The notes beneath the pieces are model-generated. The model saw nothing but the letters and a program-made list of their open reading frames with translations, did no database searches and had not been told where the DNA came from. From positions 1,527,564 through 1,591,563 of the forward strand of contig NZ_RKIE01000001.1 in assembly GCF_003751785.1 (NCBI RefSeq): 64,000 bases of DNA, given 5' to 3'. The translations under genes and the position numbers were made by a program. This document shows positions 1-11,506 of the stretch, in pieces (within the stretch, counting starts at the first letter, position 1; each line of letters starts with the position of its first letter). This DNA is from Frigoribacterium sp. PhB160. GTDB lineage: Bacteria; Actinomycetota; Actinomycetes; Actinomycetales; Microbacteriaceae.

Positions 1-45
1 ACGTTCGTGAACGGCCTGCTGGGCCGCATCGCGGCCAGCCGCTAG
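1..45 (+). CDS. nusB: NusB transcription antitermination factor, C-terminal end only (partial)
   Basis: Only the last 14 codons and a TAG stop are in the window. The frame reads TFVNGLLGRIAASR. The FVNGLLG(R/D)I motif is the usual C-terminal helix of NusB, which joins NusE (S10) in the rRNA antitermination complex. A nusB-pyrR neighbourhood is common in actinobacteria, which supports the call. The rest of the gene lies upstream of the window. The stop TAG also forms the first three bases of a probable -10 box for the pyr operon. The fragment is too short for certainty. Confidence 0.7.
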   Translation, partial: TFVNGLLGRIAASR

Positions 46-48
46 GCT
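43..48 (+). promoter_or_regulatory. Probable -10 box of the pyr operon (TAGGCT)
   Basis: TAGGCT fits the actinobacterial TANNNT -10 pattern and recurs before several other genes of this window. It shares its first three bases with the nusB stop codon. Transcription would start near 55, leaving a leader of about 86 nt that carries the PyrR loop. No convincing -35 is visible because the upstream sequence is cut off by the window edge. Confidence 0.5.
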
Positions 49-100
49 GGCCCGAGCGCGCGGCCGGCCCCGTCGACCCGCGCCCGACACACTCCGACAT

Positions 101-138
101 CCTTTAAGTTCCGTCCCGAGAGGCGGGGAAGGAGGTCC
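101..138 (+). promoter_or_regulatory. Probable PyrR-binding RNA loop enclosing the pyrR ribosome binding site
   Basis: The leader can fold as a bulged hairpin. CCTT (101-104) pairs with AAGG (129-132), and CCCG (115-118) pairs with CGGG (124-127) around the loop AGAGG. The CNGAGAGG-type loop with a purine-rich 3' strand matches the PyrR-binding loop known from Bacillus and mycobacteria. The 3' strand runs into the Shine-Dalgarno stretch GGAAGGAGGT (127-136), so PyrR-UMP bound here would hide the ribosome site. That is the translational-repression arrangement described for Mycobacterium smegmatis. No terminator follows, so transcription attenuation is unlikely. Confidence 0.65.
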
Positions 139-140
139 GA

Positions 141-728
141 TTGAGCACCCGTACCGTGCTGAGTCAGGCTGACATCACGCGCGCCCTGACGCGCATCGCC
201 CACGAGATCCTCGAGTCGAACCGGGGCCCCGACGGGCTCGTGGTCCTCGGCGTCCCGACCCGCGGCGTCGTCCTCGCCGACCGTCTCGGCGCCTCCCTGT
301 CGTCCTTCTCCGGCGTGCCGGTGCCCGTGGGGGCGGTCGACGTGACGATGTACCGCGACGACCTGCGGCGCAACCCGACGAGGGCGAGCCAGCCGACGAG
401 CCTGCCGGCCGCCGGCATCGACGGGGCGACCGTCGTGCTCGTCGACGACGTCCTCTACTCCGGCCGCACCGTCCGGGCCGCGCTCGACGCCCTGAGCTCG
501 CTCGGGCGGCCGCGCGCCGTCCGCCTCGCGGTGCTCGTCGACCGGGGCCACCGCGAGCTGCCGATCCGGGCCGACTTCGTCGGCAAGAACCTCCCGACCT
601 CGACCGCCGAGCGCATCTTCGTGCGCCTCGCCGAGGTCGACGGCGACGAGCTGGTGGCCATCGAAGGAGGCGCGGGCGACGACGAGCGCCCCGCCGCCGC
701 CGCCGAGACGGGTGGTGCGCCCTCGTGA
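141..728 (+). CDS. pyrR: Bifunctional pyr operon regulator / uracil phosphoribosyltransferase PyrR
   Basis: A 195-residue type I phosphoribosyltransferase. In this family it binds pyr mRNA in response to UMP and usually retains uracil phosphoribosyltransferase activity. The PRPP-binding loop [13 protein letters not shown] is intact at about residues 94-106, and the N-terminal part ([18 protein letters not shown]) is typical. The TTG start is chosen because a very strong AAGGAGGT site lies 4-5 nt before it. A non-standard start codon together with a strong site hidden in the PyrR loop fits autogenous control. The stop overlaps the pyrB start as GTGA. The C-terminal 20 residues are an Ala/Gly-rich tail with no family counterpart that I recognise. 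Confidence 0.93.
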   Translation: MSTRTVLSQADITRALTRIAHEILESNRGPDGLVVLGVPTRGVVLADRLGASLSSFSGVPVPVGAVDVTMYRDDLRRNPTRASQPTSLPAAGIDGATVVLVDDVLYSGRTVRAALDALSSLGRPRAVRLAVLVDRGHRELPIRADFVGKNLPTSTAERIFVRLAEVDGDELVAIEGGAGDDERPAAAAETGGAPS

Positions 729-1681
729 GGCACCTGCTCAGCACGGCCGACCTCAGCCGCGACGACGCCCTCCGGGTGCTCGACGTCTCGGAGGACATGG
801 CCGACGTCGCCACCCGCCAGGTGAAGAAGCTGCCCACCCTGCGCGGCACGACCGTCGTCAACCTCTTCTACGAGGACAGCACCCGCACGCGCATCTCGTT
901 CGAGGCCGCCGCCAAGCGCCTCAGCGCCGACGTCATCAACTTCGCGGCGAAGGGCTCGAGCGTCTCCAAGGGCGAGTCCCTGAAGGACACGGCCCAGACG
1001 CTGGCCGCGATGGGCGCCGACGGCATCGTCATCCGTCATCCGTCCTCCGGCGCGCCGCGCGTCCTCGCCGACAGCGGCTGGGTCGAGGCGGGCATCGTCA
1101 ACGCGGGCGACGGCACGCACGAGCACCCGACGCAGGCCCTCCTCGACGCCTTCACCATGCGGCGCCGCGTCCACGGCGCCGCCAGCCGCGGCCGTGACCT
1201 CGACGGGCTCGAGGTCATGATCGTCGGCGACATCCTGCACTCCCGCGTCGCGCGGTCGAACGCGTGGCTGCTGCGGACGCTGGGGGCGCGCGTGACGGTG
1301 GTCGCGCCTCCCACGCTCCTGCCGGTCGACCTGAGCCGCCTCGGCGTCGCCGTGCGCTACGACCTCGACGACGCCATCCGCGAGGTGCGGCCCGACGTCG
1401 TGATGATGCTCCGCATCCAGCAGGAGCGCATGAACGAGGCCTTCTTCCCGAACGCCCGCGAGTACGCCGGGTCGTGGGGCCTCGGCGCCGCCCGATTCGC
1501 GTCGCTGCCGCCCGAGACGATCGTCATGCACCCGGGGCCGATGAACCGCGGCCTCGAGATCAGCGACGAGGCGGCCGACTCGCCCCGCTCGACCGTCCGC
1601 GACCAGGTGTCCAACGGCGTCGCCGTGCGGATGGCCGTCCTCTACCTCACACTCGCCGGCGACCGGGAGGACTCCCTGTGA
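725..1681 (+). CDS. pyrB: Aspartate carbamoyltransferase catalytic subunit
   Basis: 318 residues, the normal length for the catalytic chain. It joins carbamoyl phosphate and aspartate to give carbamoyl aspartate in UMP synthesis. The carbamoyl-phosphate motif STRTRISFE lies near residues 56-64, a Lys in [10 protein letters not shown] follows, and [11 protein letters not shown] near residues 264-274 is the aspartate-loop and C-terminal signature. No pyrI regulatory subunit is present, as expected in actinobacteria. The GTG start overlaps the pyrR stop by four bases and the gene ends in a GTGA overlap with pyrC, so it is translationally coupled on both sides. Confidence 0.97.
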   Translation: MRHLLSTADLSRDDALRVLDVSEDMADVATRQVKKLPTLRGTTVVNLFYEDSTRTRISFEAAAKRLSADVINFAAKGSSVSKGESLKDTAQTLAAMGADGIVIRHPSSGAPRVLADSGWVEAGIVNAGDGTHEHPTQALLDAFTMRRRVHGAASRGRDLDGLEVMIVGDILHSRVARSNAWLLRTLGARVTVVAPPTLLPVDLSRLGVAVRYDLDDAIREVRPDVVMMLRIQQERMNEAFFPNAREYAGSWGLGAARFASLPPETIVMHPGPMNRGLEISDEAADSPRSTVRDQVSNGVAVRMAVLYLTLAGDREDSL

Positions 1682-3069
1682 CCACCACCCACCTGATCCG
1701 CGCCGCCGAGACCGTCGACGGCACCCGCACCGACGTGCTGGTCCGCGACGGGGTCGTCGTCGAGCTGGGCCCGGGCCTGAGCAGCGCCGGAGCCTCCGTC
1801 GTCGACGCCGACGGCCTCCTGCTGCTGCCGGGCCTCGTCGACCTGCACACCCACCTCCGCGAGCCCGGCGGCGAGGGCAGCGAGACGGTGCTGTCCGGCT
1901 CGCGCGCCGCGGCCGCCGGCGGCTACACCGCCGTCAACGCGATGGCGAACTCGTCGCCGGTGGCCGACACCGCCGGCGTCGTCGAGCAGGTGCAGGCGCT
2001 GGGCGACCGCGCCGGGTACGTCACGGTGCGACCGATCGGCGCCGTGTCGCAGGGACTCGCCGGCACGCACCTGTCCGAGATCGGCGCCATGGCACGGTCG
2101 CGGGCCGCCGTGCGCGTGTTCTCCGACGACGGCCACTGCGTCTCCGACCCGCTGCTCATGCGCCGGGCGCTCGAGTACGTGAAGGGCTTCGGGGGCGTGC
2201 TCGCCCAGCACGCCCAGGAGCCGCGCCTCACGGTGGGCGCCCAGATGAACGAGGGCGCCCTCTCGGCCGAGCTCGGCCTCGGCGGCTGGCCCGCCGTCGC
2301 GGAGGAGTCGATCATCGCGCGCGACGTGCTGCTCGCCGACCACGTCGGCGCCCGCCTGCACGTCTGCCACGTGTCGACCGCCGGCAGCGTCGAGGTGATC
2401 CGCTGGGCCAAGTCGCGTGGCATCGACGTGACCGCCGAGGTGACGCCGCACCACCTCCTCCTCACCGAGGAGCTCGTCGCGAGCTACGACTCGCGCTACA
2501 AGGTGAACCCGCCGCTGCGCCGCCAGGAGGACGTCGACGCCCTGCGGGCCGCCCTCGCCGACGGCACGGTCGACATCGTCGCCACCGACCACGCCCCGCA
2601 CACGTCCGAGGCGAAGTGCTGCGAGTGGGACGCCGCCGCGAACGGCATGGTCGGGCTCGAGTCGGCCCTGTCCGTCGTGCACCGCACGATGGTCGACACC
2701 GGCCTGCTCGGCTGGGCCGACGTCGCCCGGGTGATGTCGGTCGCCCCGGCCGCCATCGGGCAGGTGGCCGGCCACGGGCGCCCGCTGGCCGTCGGCGAGC
2801 CCGCCGAGCTCACCCTCTACGATCGAGACGTGACCCGCACCTTCGCCACCGAGCACCTCGCGGGCAAGAGCCAGAACTCGCCGTACCTCGGCCTCGAGCT
2901 CCCCGGTCGCGTGCAGGCCACCTTCCACCACGGCTACGCGACCGTGCTCGACGGCGAGGTGGTCGACGCCCCGACGGTCGCGCGGGCGGCCGAGACCGTC
3001 GCGGCGCGCGCCGTCCTCGCCGCGGGCGACCCGGCCACGGCCGACGCCGAGGGGGCGACCGCCCGGTGA
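1678..3069 (+). CDS. pyrC: Dihydroorotase
   Basis: 463 residues, amidohydrolase superfamily, class I dihydroorotase. It cyclises carbamoyl aspartate to dihydroorotate. The metal-binding motif [10 protein letters not shown] stands at about residues 55-64, and the ATDHAPHT motif supplies a later metal ligand. HVSTAGS and HHLLL provide the middle histidines. The GTG start overlaps the pyrB stop (GTGA), and the stop overlaps the next gene's GTG in the same way. The C-terminal 20 residues are Ala-rich and poorly conserved in appearance. The position third in the pyr operon confirms the role. Confidence 0.96.
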   Translation: MTTTHLIRAAETVDGTRTDVLVRDGVVVELGPGLSSAGASVVDADGLLLLPGLVDLHTHLREPGGEGSETVLSGSRAAAAGGYTAVNAMANSSPVADTAGVVEQVQALGDRAGYVTVRPIGAVSQGLAGTHLSEIGAMARSRAAVRVFSDDGHCVSDPLLMRRALEYVKGFGGVLAQHAQEPRLTVGAQMNEGALSAELGLGGWPAVAEESIIARDVLLADHVGARLHVCHVSTAGSVEVIRWAKSRGIDVTAEVTPHHLLLTEELVASYDSRYKVNPPLRRQEDVDALRAALADGTVDIVATDHAPHTSEAKCCEWDAAANGMVGLESALSVVHRTMVDTGLLGWADVARVMSVAPAAIGQVAGHGRPLAVGEPAELTLYDRDVTRTFATEHLAGKSQNSPYLGLELPGRVQATFHHGYATVLDGEVVDAPTVARAAETVAARAVLAAGDPATADAEGATAR

Positions 3070-3593
3070 CCTACTGGCTCATCGGCGCCGCCGTCCTCGT
3101 CCTGCTCGGGCTGCTCATGGCGCAGCTCGTCCGCTCCTGGCGCGGCCGCGGCCGACGACAGTCGGCCGTCGCCGCGCCCGAGGCCGCCCCCGACGACCTC
3201 GGCGCCGCGACGGCCGAGACCGACGGGTTCTACGTCGCGACCACGCGGGCCGGCGAGCCCCTCGAGCGCATCGTCGTGCACGGCCTCGGCTTCCGCGGCC
3301 GCGCCGTCGTCTCCGTCCACCCGGAGGGCATGCGCCTCGAGATCGCAGGCGAACGGGCCGTCCTGGTCCGCGCCTCCGCGATCCGGGTCGTCGACCGCGC
3401 CACGTGGACCATCGACCGCGTCGTCGAGACCGACGGGCTCGTGCTCGTCGGCTGGGCCCTCGGCGACCTCGACGTCGACACCTACCTGCGCCTCGGCGAC
3501 GACGCCCGCCCCGTCGTCGACGCGCTCCGCTCCCTCACGACCCCGGCCGCCCCCGCGGCCGACCCCAGCACGAAGGACCAGCACGATGACTGA
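3066..3593 (+). CDS. Conserved membrane-anchored PH-like protein of the pyr operon, function unknown
   Basis: 175 residues. One N-terminal membrane helix (about residues 4-24, [18 protein letters not shown]) is followed by a basic stretch RGRGRRQ, an Ala/Asp-rich linker, and a C-terminal domain of about 110 residues rich in beta-strands ([20 protein letters not shown]), read here as PH-like. A gene of this type sits between pyrC and carA in other actinobacteria (Rv1382 in M. tuberculosis). Its job is not known. The locus suggests a link to pyrimidine synthesis or membrane docking of its enzymes, but this is inference. It overlaps pyrC by 4 nt and carA by 8 nt. Confidence 0.75.
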   Translation: MTYWLIGAAVLVLLGLLMAQLVRSWRGRGRRQSAVAAPEAAPDDLGAATAETDGFYVATTRAGEPLERIVVHGLGFRGRAVVSVHPEGMRLEIAGERAVLVRASAIRVVDRATWTIDRVVETDGLVLVGWALGDLDVDTYLRLGDDARPVVDALRSLTTPAAPAADPSTKDQHDD

Positions 3594-4769
3594 TGCGACG
3601 CCCACCACCCGAGCCGTCCTGGTGCTCGAAGACGGGTCCCGCCACGTCGGACGCGCGTACGGCGCCGTCGGGCGCACGTTCGGCGAGACCGTCTTCGCGA
3701 CCGGCATGACGGGCTACCAAGAGACCCTGACCGACCCCTCCTACGCCGGGCAGATCGTCGTCATGACGGCCCCGCACATCGGCAACACCGGCGTCAACGA
3801 CACCGACCCGGAGTCGCGCCGCATCTGGGTCTCGGGCTACGCCGTCCGCGACGCCAGCCGCGTGGTCTCGAACCACCGGGCCCAAGGCAGCCTCGACGAC
3901 CAGCTCGTCGCCGACGGCATCGTCGGCATCCGGGGGATCGACACCCGGGCCGTCACGCGACGGCTGCGCGACGTCGGGTCGATGCGCGGCGGCGTCTTCA
4001 GCGGCGACGACTTCGACCTCGGCGACGACGAGCAGCTCGCCCTCGTGCGCGAGTCGGCCGACATGCGCGGCCTCAGCCTGTCGAGCCAGGTCTCGACCGC
4101 CGAGGCGTACGTGCTGGAGGCGGAGGGCGAGCCGGTGGGCTCGGTCGCCGTCCTCGACCTCGGCGTCAAGACCTCGACCCTCCGCTACCTCGCGCAGCGC
4201 GGCTTCCGCGTGCACGTCCTCCCGCAGGACACGACCCCCGAGCAGCTGCGGGAGCTCGCCCCCGACGCCCTCTTCTTCTCGAACGGCCCGGGCGACCCGG
4301 CCGCGAGCGACGACCAGGTCGAGCTGCTGCGCTCGGCCCTCCGTGACGGGCTGCCCTACTTCGGCATCTGCTTCGGCAACCAGCTCTTCGGCCGAGCGCT
4401 CGGCTTCGACACCTACAAGCTGCCCTTCGGCCACCGCGGCATTAACCAGCCCGTGCTCGACAAGACCACGGGCCGGGTCGAGATCACGAGCCAGAACCAC
4501 GGCTTCGCGGTCGACGCCCCGATCGACGGCGTGCTCGACTCCCCGGCCGGGTTCGGCCGCGTCGAGGTCAGCCACTTCAGCCTCAACGACCAGGTCGTGG
4601 AGGGGCTCCGCGCCCTCGACGTCCCCGCGTTCTCGGTGCAGTACCACCCCGAGGCCGCCGCGGGCCCGCACGACAGCAACCACCTCTTCGACCGCTTCCG
4701 CGAGGCGGTCGTCGCCCGCAAGTCCGGCCAGCCCGTCGACTTCGGCTCCGACCTCGAAAGCAGCATCTG

Positions 4770-4770
<1 letters not shown>
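3586..4770 (+). CDS. carA: Carbamoyl-phosphate synthase small (glutaminase) chain
   Basis: 394 residues. It hydrolyses glutamine and passes ammonia to CarB. The N-terminal CPSase small-subunit domain carries [20 protein letters not shown]. The C-terminal class I amidotransferase domain has the nucleophile Cys262 in FGICFGNQ and the His-Glu pair in [13 protein letters not shown]. The Asn in GICFGNQ, where many class I amidotransferases have His, is common in actinobacterial CarA and not a defect. The ATG start overlaps the previous gene by 8 nt. The stop joins carB as TGATG, a 1-nt overlap that suits stoichiometric synthesis of the heterodimer. Confidence 0.97.
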
Positions 4771-8041
<3,271 letters not shown>

Positions 8042-8045
<4 letters not shown>

Positions 8046-8908
8046 CCGAGGGCGCCGCCGCGCCGTTCGGGGAGCGGCTCCTGGCCGTCTTCGACCGCCT
8101 CGGGCCGCTCTGCGTCGGCATCGACCCGCACCCGTGGCTGCTCGACGAGTGGTCGCTGACCGCCGACGCGGCCGGGGTGCGCGAGTTCGGCCTCCGCGTC
8201 GTCGAGGCGGCCGCGGGAGGCGCGGGCGTCGTCAAGCCGCAGGTCGCCTTCTACGAGCGGTGGGGCTCGGCCGGCTTCGCCGCGCTGGAGGACGTCCTCG
8301 CCGCGGCCCGCGACGCCGGCCTGCTCGTGATCGGCGACGCCAAGCGCGGCGACATAGGGTCGACCTCGGACGCCTACGCCGAGGCCTGGCTGCACCCCGA
8401 CTCGCCCCTGCGCGTCGACGCCCTCACCGTCTCGCCCTACCTCGGCTACGGGGCCTCGGCCGGCGTCGTGCGCCGCGCGCGAGAGACCGGCGCCGGCGTG
8501 TTCGTGCTCGCCGCGACCTCCAACCCGGAGGCGCGGGGCCTGCAGGGCGCCCGCCTCACCACGGCAGGCGGCAGCGCGGGCACCGTGGCGGGCGGTATCG
8601 TCGACGACGTGCTCGACGACAACGCCTCCGCGGGGGAGACCCGCCTCGGATCGGTCGGCCTGGTGCTCGGTGCCACCGTCGACCTGGCCGCCACCGGCAT
8701 CGACGTGGCGCGCCTAGCGACGACGCCGGTCCTCGCCCCGGGCTTCGGCCACCAGGGAGCCCGCTACGCCGACCTCCGCTCGATCTACGGCCCGGCCGCG
8801 CGCGCGGTCGTCGTCTCGGCCTCGCGCGGCATCCTCGCCGCCGGCCCGGGGGGCGTCCGCGACGCGGTGCTCCGCGACGCGGAGGAGGTGCGCTCGTGCC
8901 TCGCATGA
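8042..8908 (+). CDS. pyrF: Orotidine 5'-phosphate decarboxylase, type 2
   Basis: 288 residues, the length of the longer type 2 (mycobacterial-type) enzyme, not the roughly 235 of the type 1 form. It converts OMP to UMP. Catalytic-site motifs VGIDPHP (substrate-binding Asp), [12 protein letters not shown] (Lys and Asp of the proton-transfer network) and the phosphate-binding APGFGHQGA are visible. The ATG start overlaps the carB stop. pyrD and pyrE are not in this operon and must be elsewhere. The 3' end overlaps the likely gmk start by 13 nt. Confidence 0.96.
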
Positions 8909-9789
8909 CGCCGCCCCCGGTCGACCGGGCCGCCGCCGCGCGCGCCGCGGTCGCCGCCCGACGCGCCCGCGCCGCTGTGAAGTCGGCCGTGGCGACGCGC
9001 CGCCGCACGGCCCTCGACGTCGCGGAGGCCGCCTGGGCCGGCGAGGCCGCGCAGCCCGAGGCCACCCTCCGGGTCCGCGAGCTGCTCACGAGCATCCCGG
9101 GCATCGGGCCGACCCGCGTCGCCCGCATCATGGCGGAGCTCGGCATCGCCGACTCGAAGCGCGTCGGCGGGCTCGGCGTCCGTCAGCGCCGCATCCTCGG
9201 CGACTGGCTCGCCCACCGCGAGGCGAAGGGCCGGGCCAAGACCCGCCTCGTCGTGCTGGCCGGCCCGACGGCCGTGGGCAAGGGCACGGTCTCGGCCTAC
9301 ATCCGCGACCACTACCCCGACGTGCACCTCTCGATCTCCGCGACGACGCGGGCTCCGCGCCCCGGCGAGGTCGACGGCGTGCACTACTACTTCGTCGACG
9401 ACGCGGAGTTCGACCGCATGATCCGCGAGCGCGAGCTCCTCGAGCACGCGACGGTGCACAACTCCTACCGCTACGGCACGCCGCGGCCGCCGCTCGACGC
9501 CGCCCTCGCCGAAGGGCGGAGCGTCCTGCTCGAGATCGACCTGCAGGGCGCACGCCTCGTCCGGGCCGGCATGCCCGAGGCCGTGCTGGTGTTCCTCCTG
9601 CCGCCGACCTGGGACGAGCTGGTGCGCCGGCTCATCGGCCGGGGCACCGAGGACGCGGCCGAGCAGCAGCGCCGGCTCGAGACCGCGAAGGTCGAACTGG
9701 CCGCCCAGGACGAGTTCGACGTCAGGGTCGTCAACCACGACGTGGCCGAAGCGGCCCGCGAGGTCGTAGAATTGATGACTGCGTCCTGA
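8896..9789 (+). CDS. gmk: Guanylate kinase with fused N-terminal actinobacterial IHF (mIHF) domain
   Basis: 297 residues, about 100 more than a standard guanylate kinase. Residues 1-115 resemble mIHF: an Ala/Arg-rich helix ([20 protein letters not shown]) and a helix-hairpin-helix stretch [20 protein letters not shown] followed by [14 protein letters not shown]. Residues 117-297 are the kinase, with P-loop GPTAVGKG at 123-130 and the GMP-site region [20 protein letters not shown]. In mycobacteria mihF is a separate gene just upstream of gmk, so this looks like a fusion of neighbours. The GTG start is preferred because GGAGGAGGT lies 6 nt upstream. An ATG at 8905 (ATGA overlap with pyrF) is the alternative and also keeps the whole mIHF part. 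Confidence 0.93.
   Translation: MPRMTPPPVDRAAAARAAVAARRARAAVKSAVATRRRTALDVAEAAWAGEAAQPEATLRVRELLTSIPGIGPTRVARIMAELGIADSKRVGGLGVRQRRILGDWLAHREAKGRAKTRLVVLAGPTAVGKGTVSAYIRDHYPDVHLSISATTRAPRPGEVDGVHYYFVDDAEFDRMIRERELLEHATVHNSYRYGTPRPPLDAALAEGRSVLLEIDLQGARLVRAGMPEAVLVFLLPPTWDELVRRLIGRGTEDAAEQQRRLETAKVELAAQDEFDVRVVNHDVAEAAREVVELMTAS
9767..9772 (+). promoter_or_regulatory. Possible -10 box for rpoZ (TAGAAT)
   Basis: TAGAAT lies in the last codons of gmk, 112 nt before the rpoZ start. It fits the TANNNT pattern seen across the window and would give a leader of about 105 nt. No clear -35 is seen, and rpoZ may equally be read through from gmk. Confidence 0.3.
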
Positions 9790-9883
9790 ACGGACGCCCC
9801 GTCGCGCACCGCGCGCCACCGATCTCCACGCCCGAGCTCCCCGTGAGCTGCGGCGTCGCCCCCCACCTACACGAGGAGTAACC

Positions 9884-10150
9884 ATGGCCGACAAGAACAA
9901 GGGCATCATCGATCCCCCCATCGACGAGCTGCTCTCGAAGGTCGAGTCGAAGTACGCGCTCGTCATCTTCGCGTCCAAGCGCGCCCGCCAGATCAACGAC
10001 TACTACGCCGACCTGCACGAGGGCAGCCTGTTCGACAACGTCGGCCCGCTCGTCGACAGCACCATCGACGACAAGCCGCTCTCCGTCGCGATGCACGAGA
10101 TCAACGAGGACAAGCTCGAGGTCAAGCCCCTCCCCGCGACCGCCGAGTAG
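9884..10150 (+). CDS. rpoZ: DNA-directed RNA polymerase omega subunit
   Basis: 88 residues. It assists beta-prime folding and RNA polymerase assembly. The conserved [26 protein letters not shown] region (residues about 13-38) is the omega core that wraps the beta-prime C-terminus. The ATG start has an ACGAGGAG site about 5 nt upstream. The gmk-rpoZ order is the usual one. In many actinobacteria the next gene is coaBC; here metK follows directly after 106 nt that contain a strong hairpin. Confidence 0.95.
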   Translation: MADKNKGIIDPPIDELLSKVESKYALVIFASKRARQINDYYADLHEGSLFDNVGPLVDSTIDDKPLSVAMHEINEDKLEVKPLPATAE

Positions 10151-10181
10151 TCGGCCGCGCGCCGCCGTCGGTGGTCGCGCC

Positions 10182-10226
10182 TAGCATCATGTGAGGCCCC
10201 CGGGAGTCCCTCCCGCGGGGCCTCAC
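10182..10226 (+). promoter_or_regulatory. Probable metK -10 box (TAGCAT, 10182-10187) followed by a 15-bp hairpin (10191-10226)
   Basis: GTGAGGCCCC (10191-10200) pairs perfectly with GGGGCCTCAC (10217-10226). Inside it CGGGA (10201-10205) pairs with TCCCG (10211-10215) around the loop GTCCC, with one unpaired C. A TAGCAT box just upstream would start transcription near 10194, so the hairpin would be the 5' end of metK mRNA. Read from rpoZ it could instead act as a terminator without a U-tract. It does not look like a known SAM riboswitch, because the multi-stem core is missing. Confidence 0.5.
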
Positions 10227-10256
10227 CCCGTCCCGCCCCCGACCCCGGAGCACCAC

Positions 10257-11492
<1,236 letters not shown>

Positions 11493-11506
11493 CCGACGCC
11501 CCGCTC

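Noticed and set aside
10191-10226. SAM riboswitch before metK
   Set aside because: Only a single nested hairpin is present. The multi-helix core and pseudoknot of SAM-I, SAM-II or SAM-IV classes cannot be formed.
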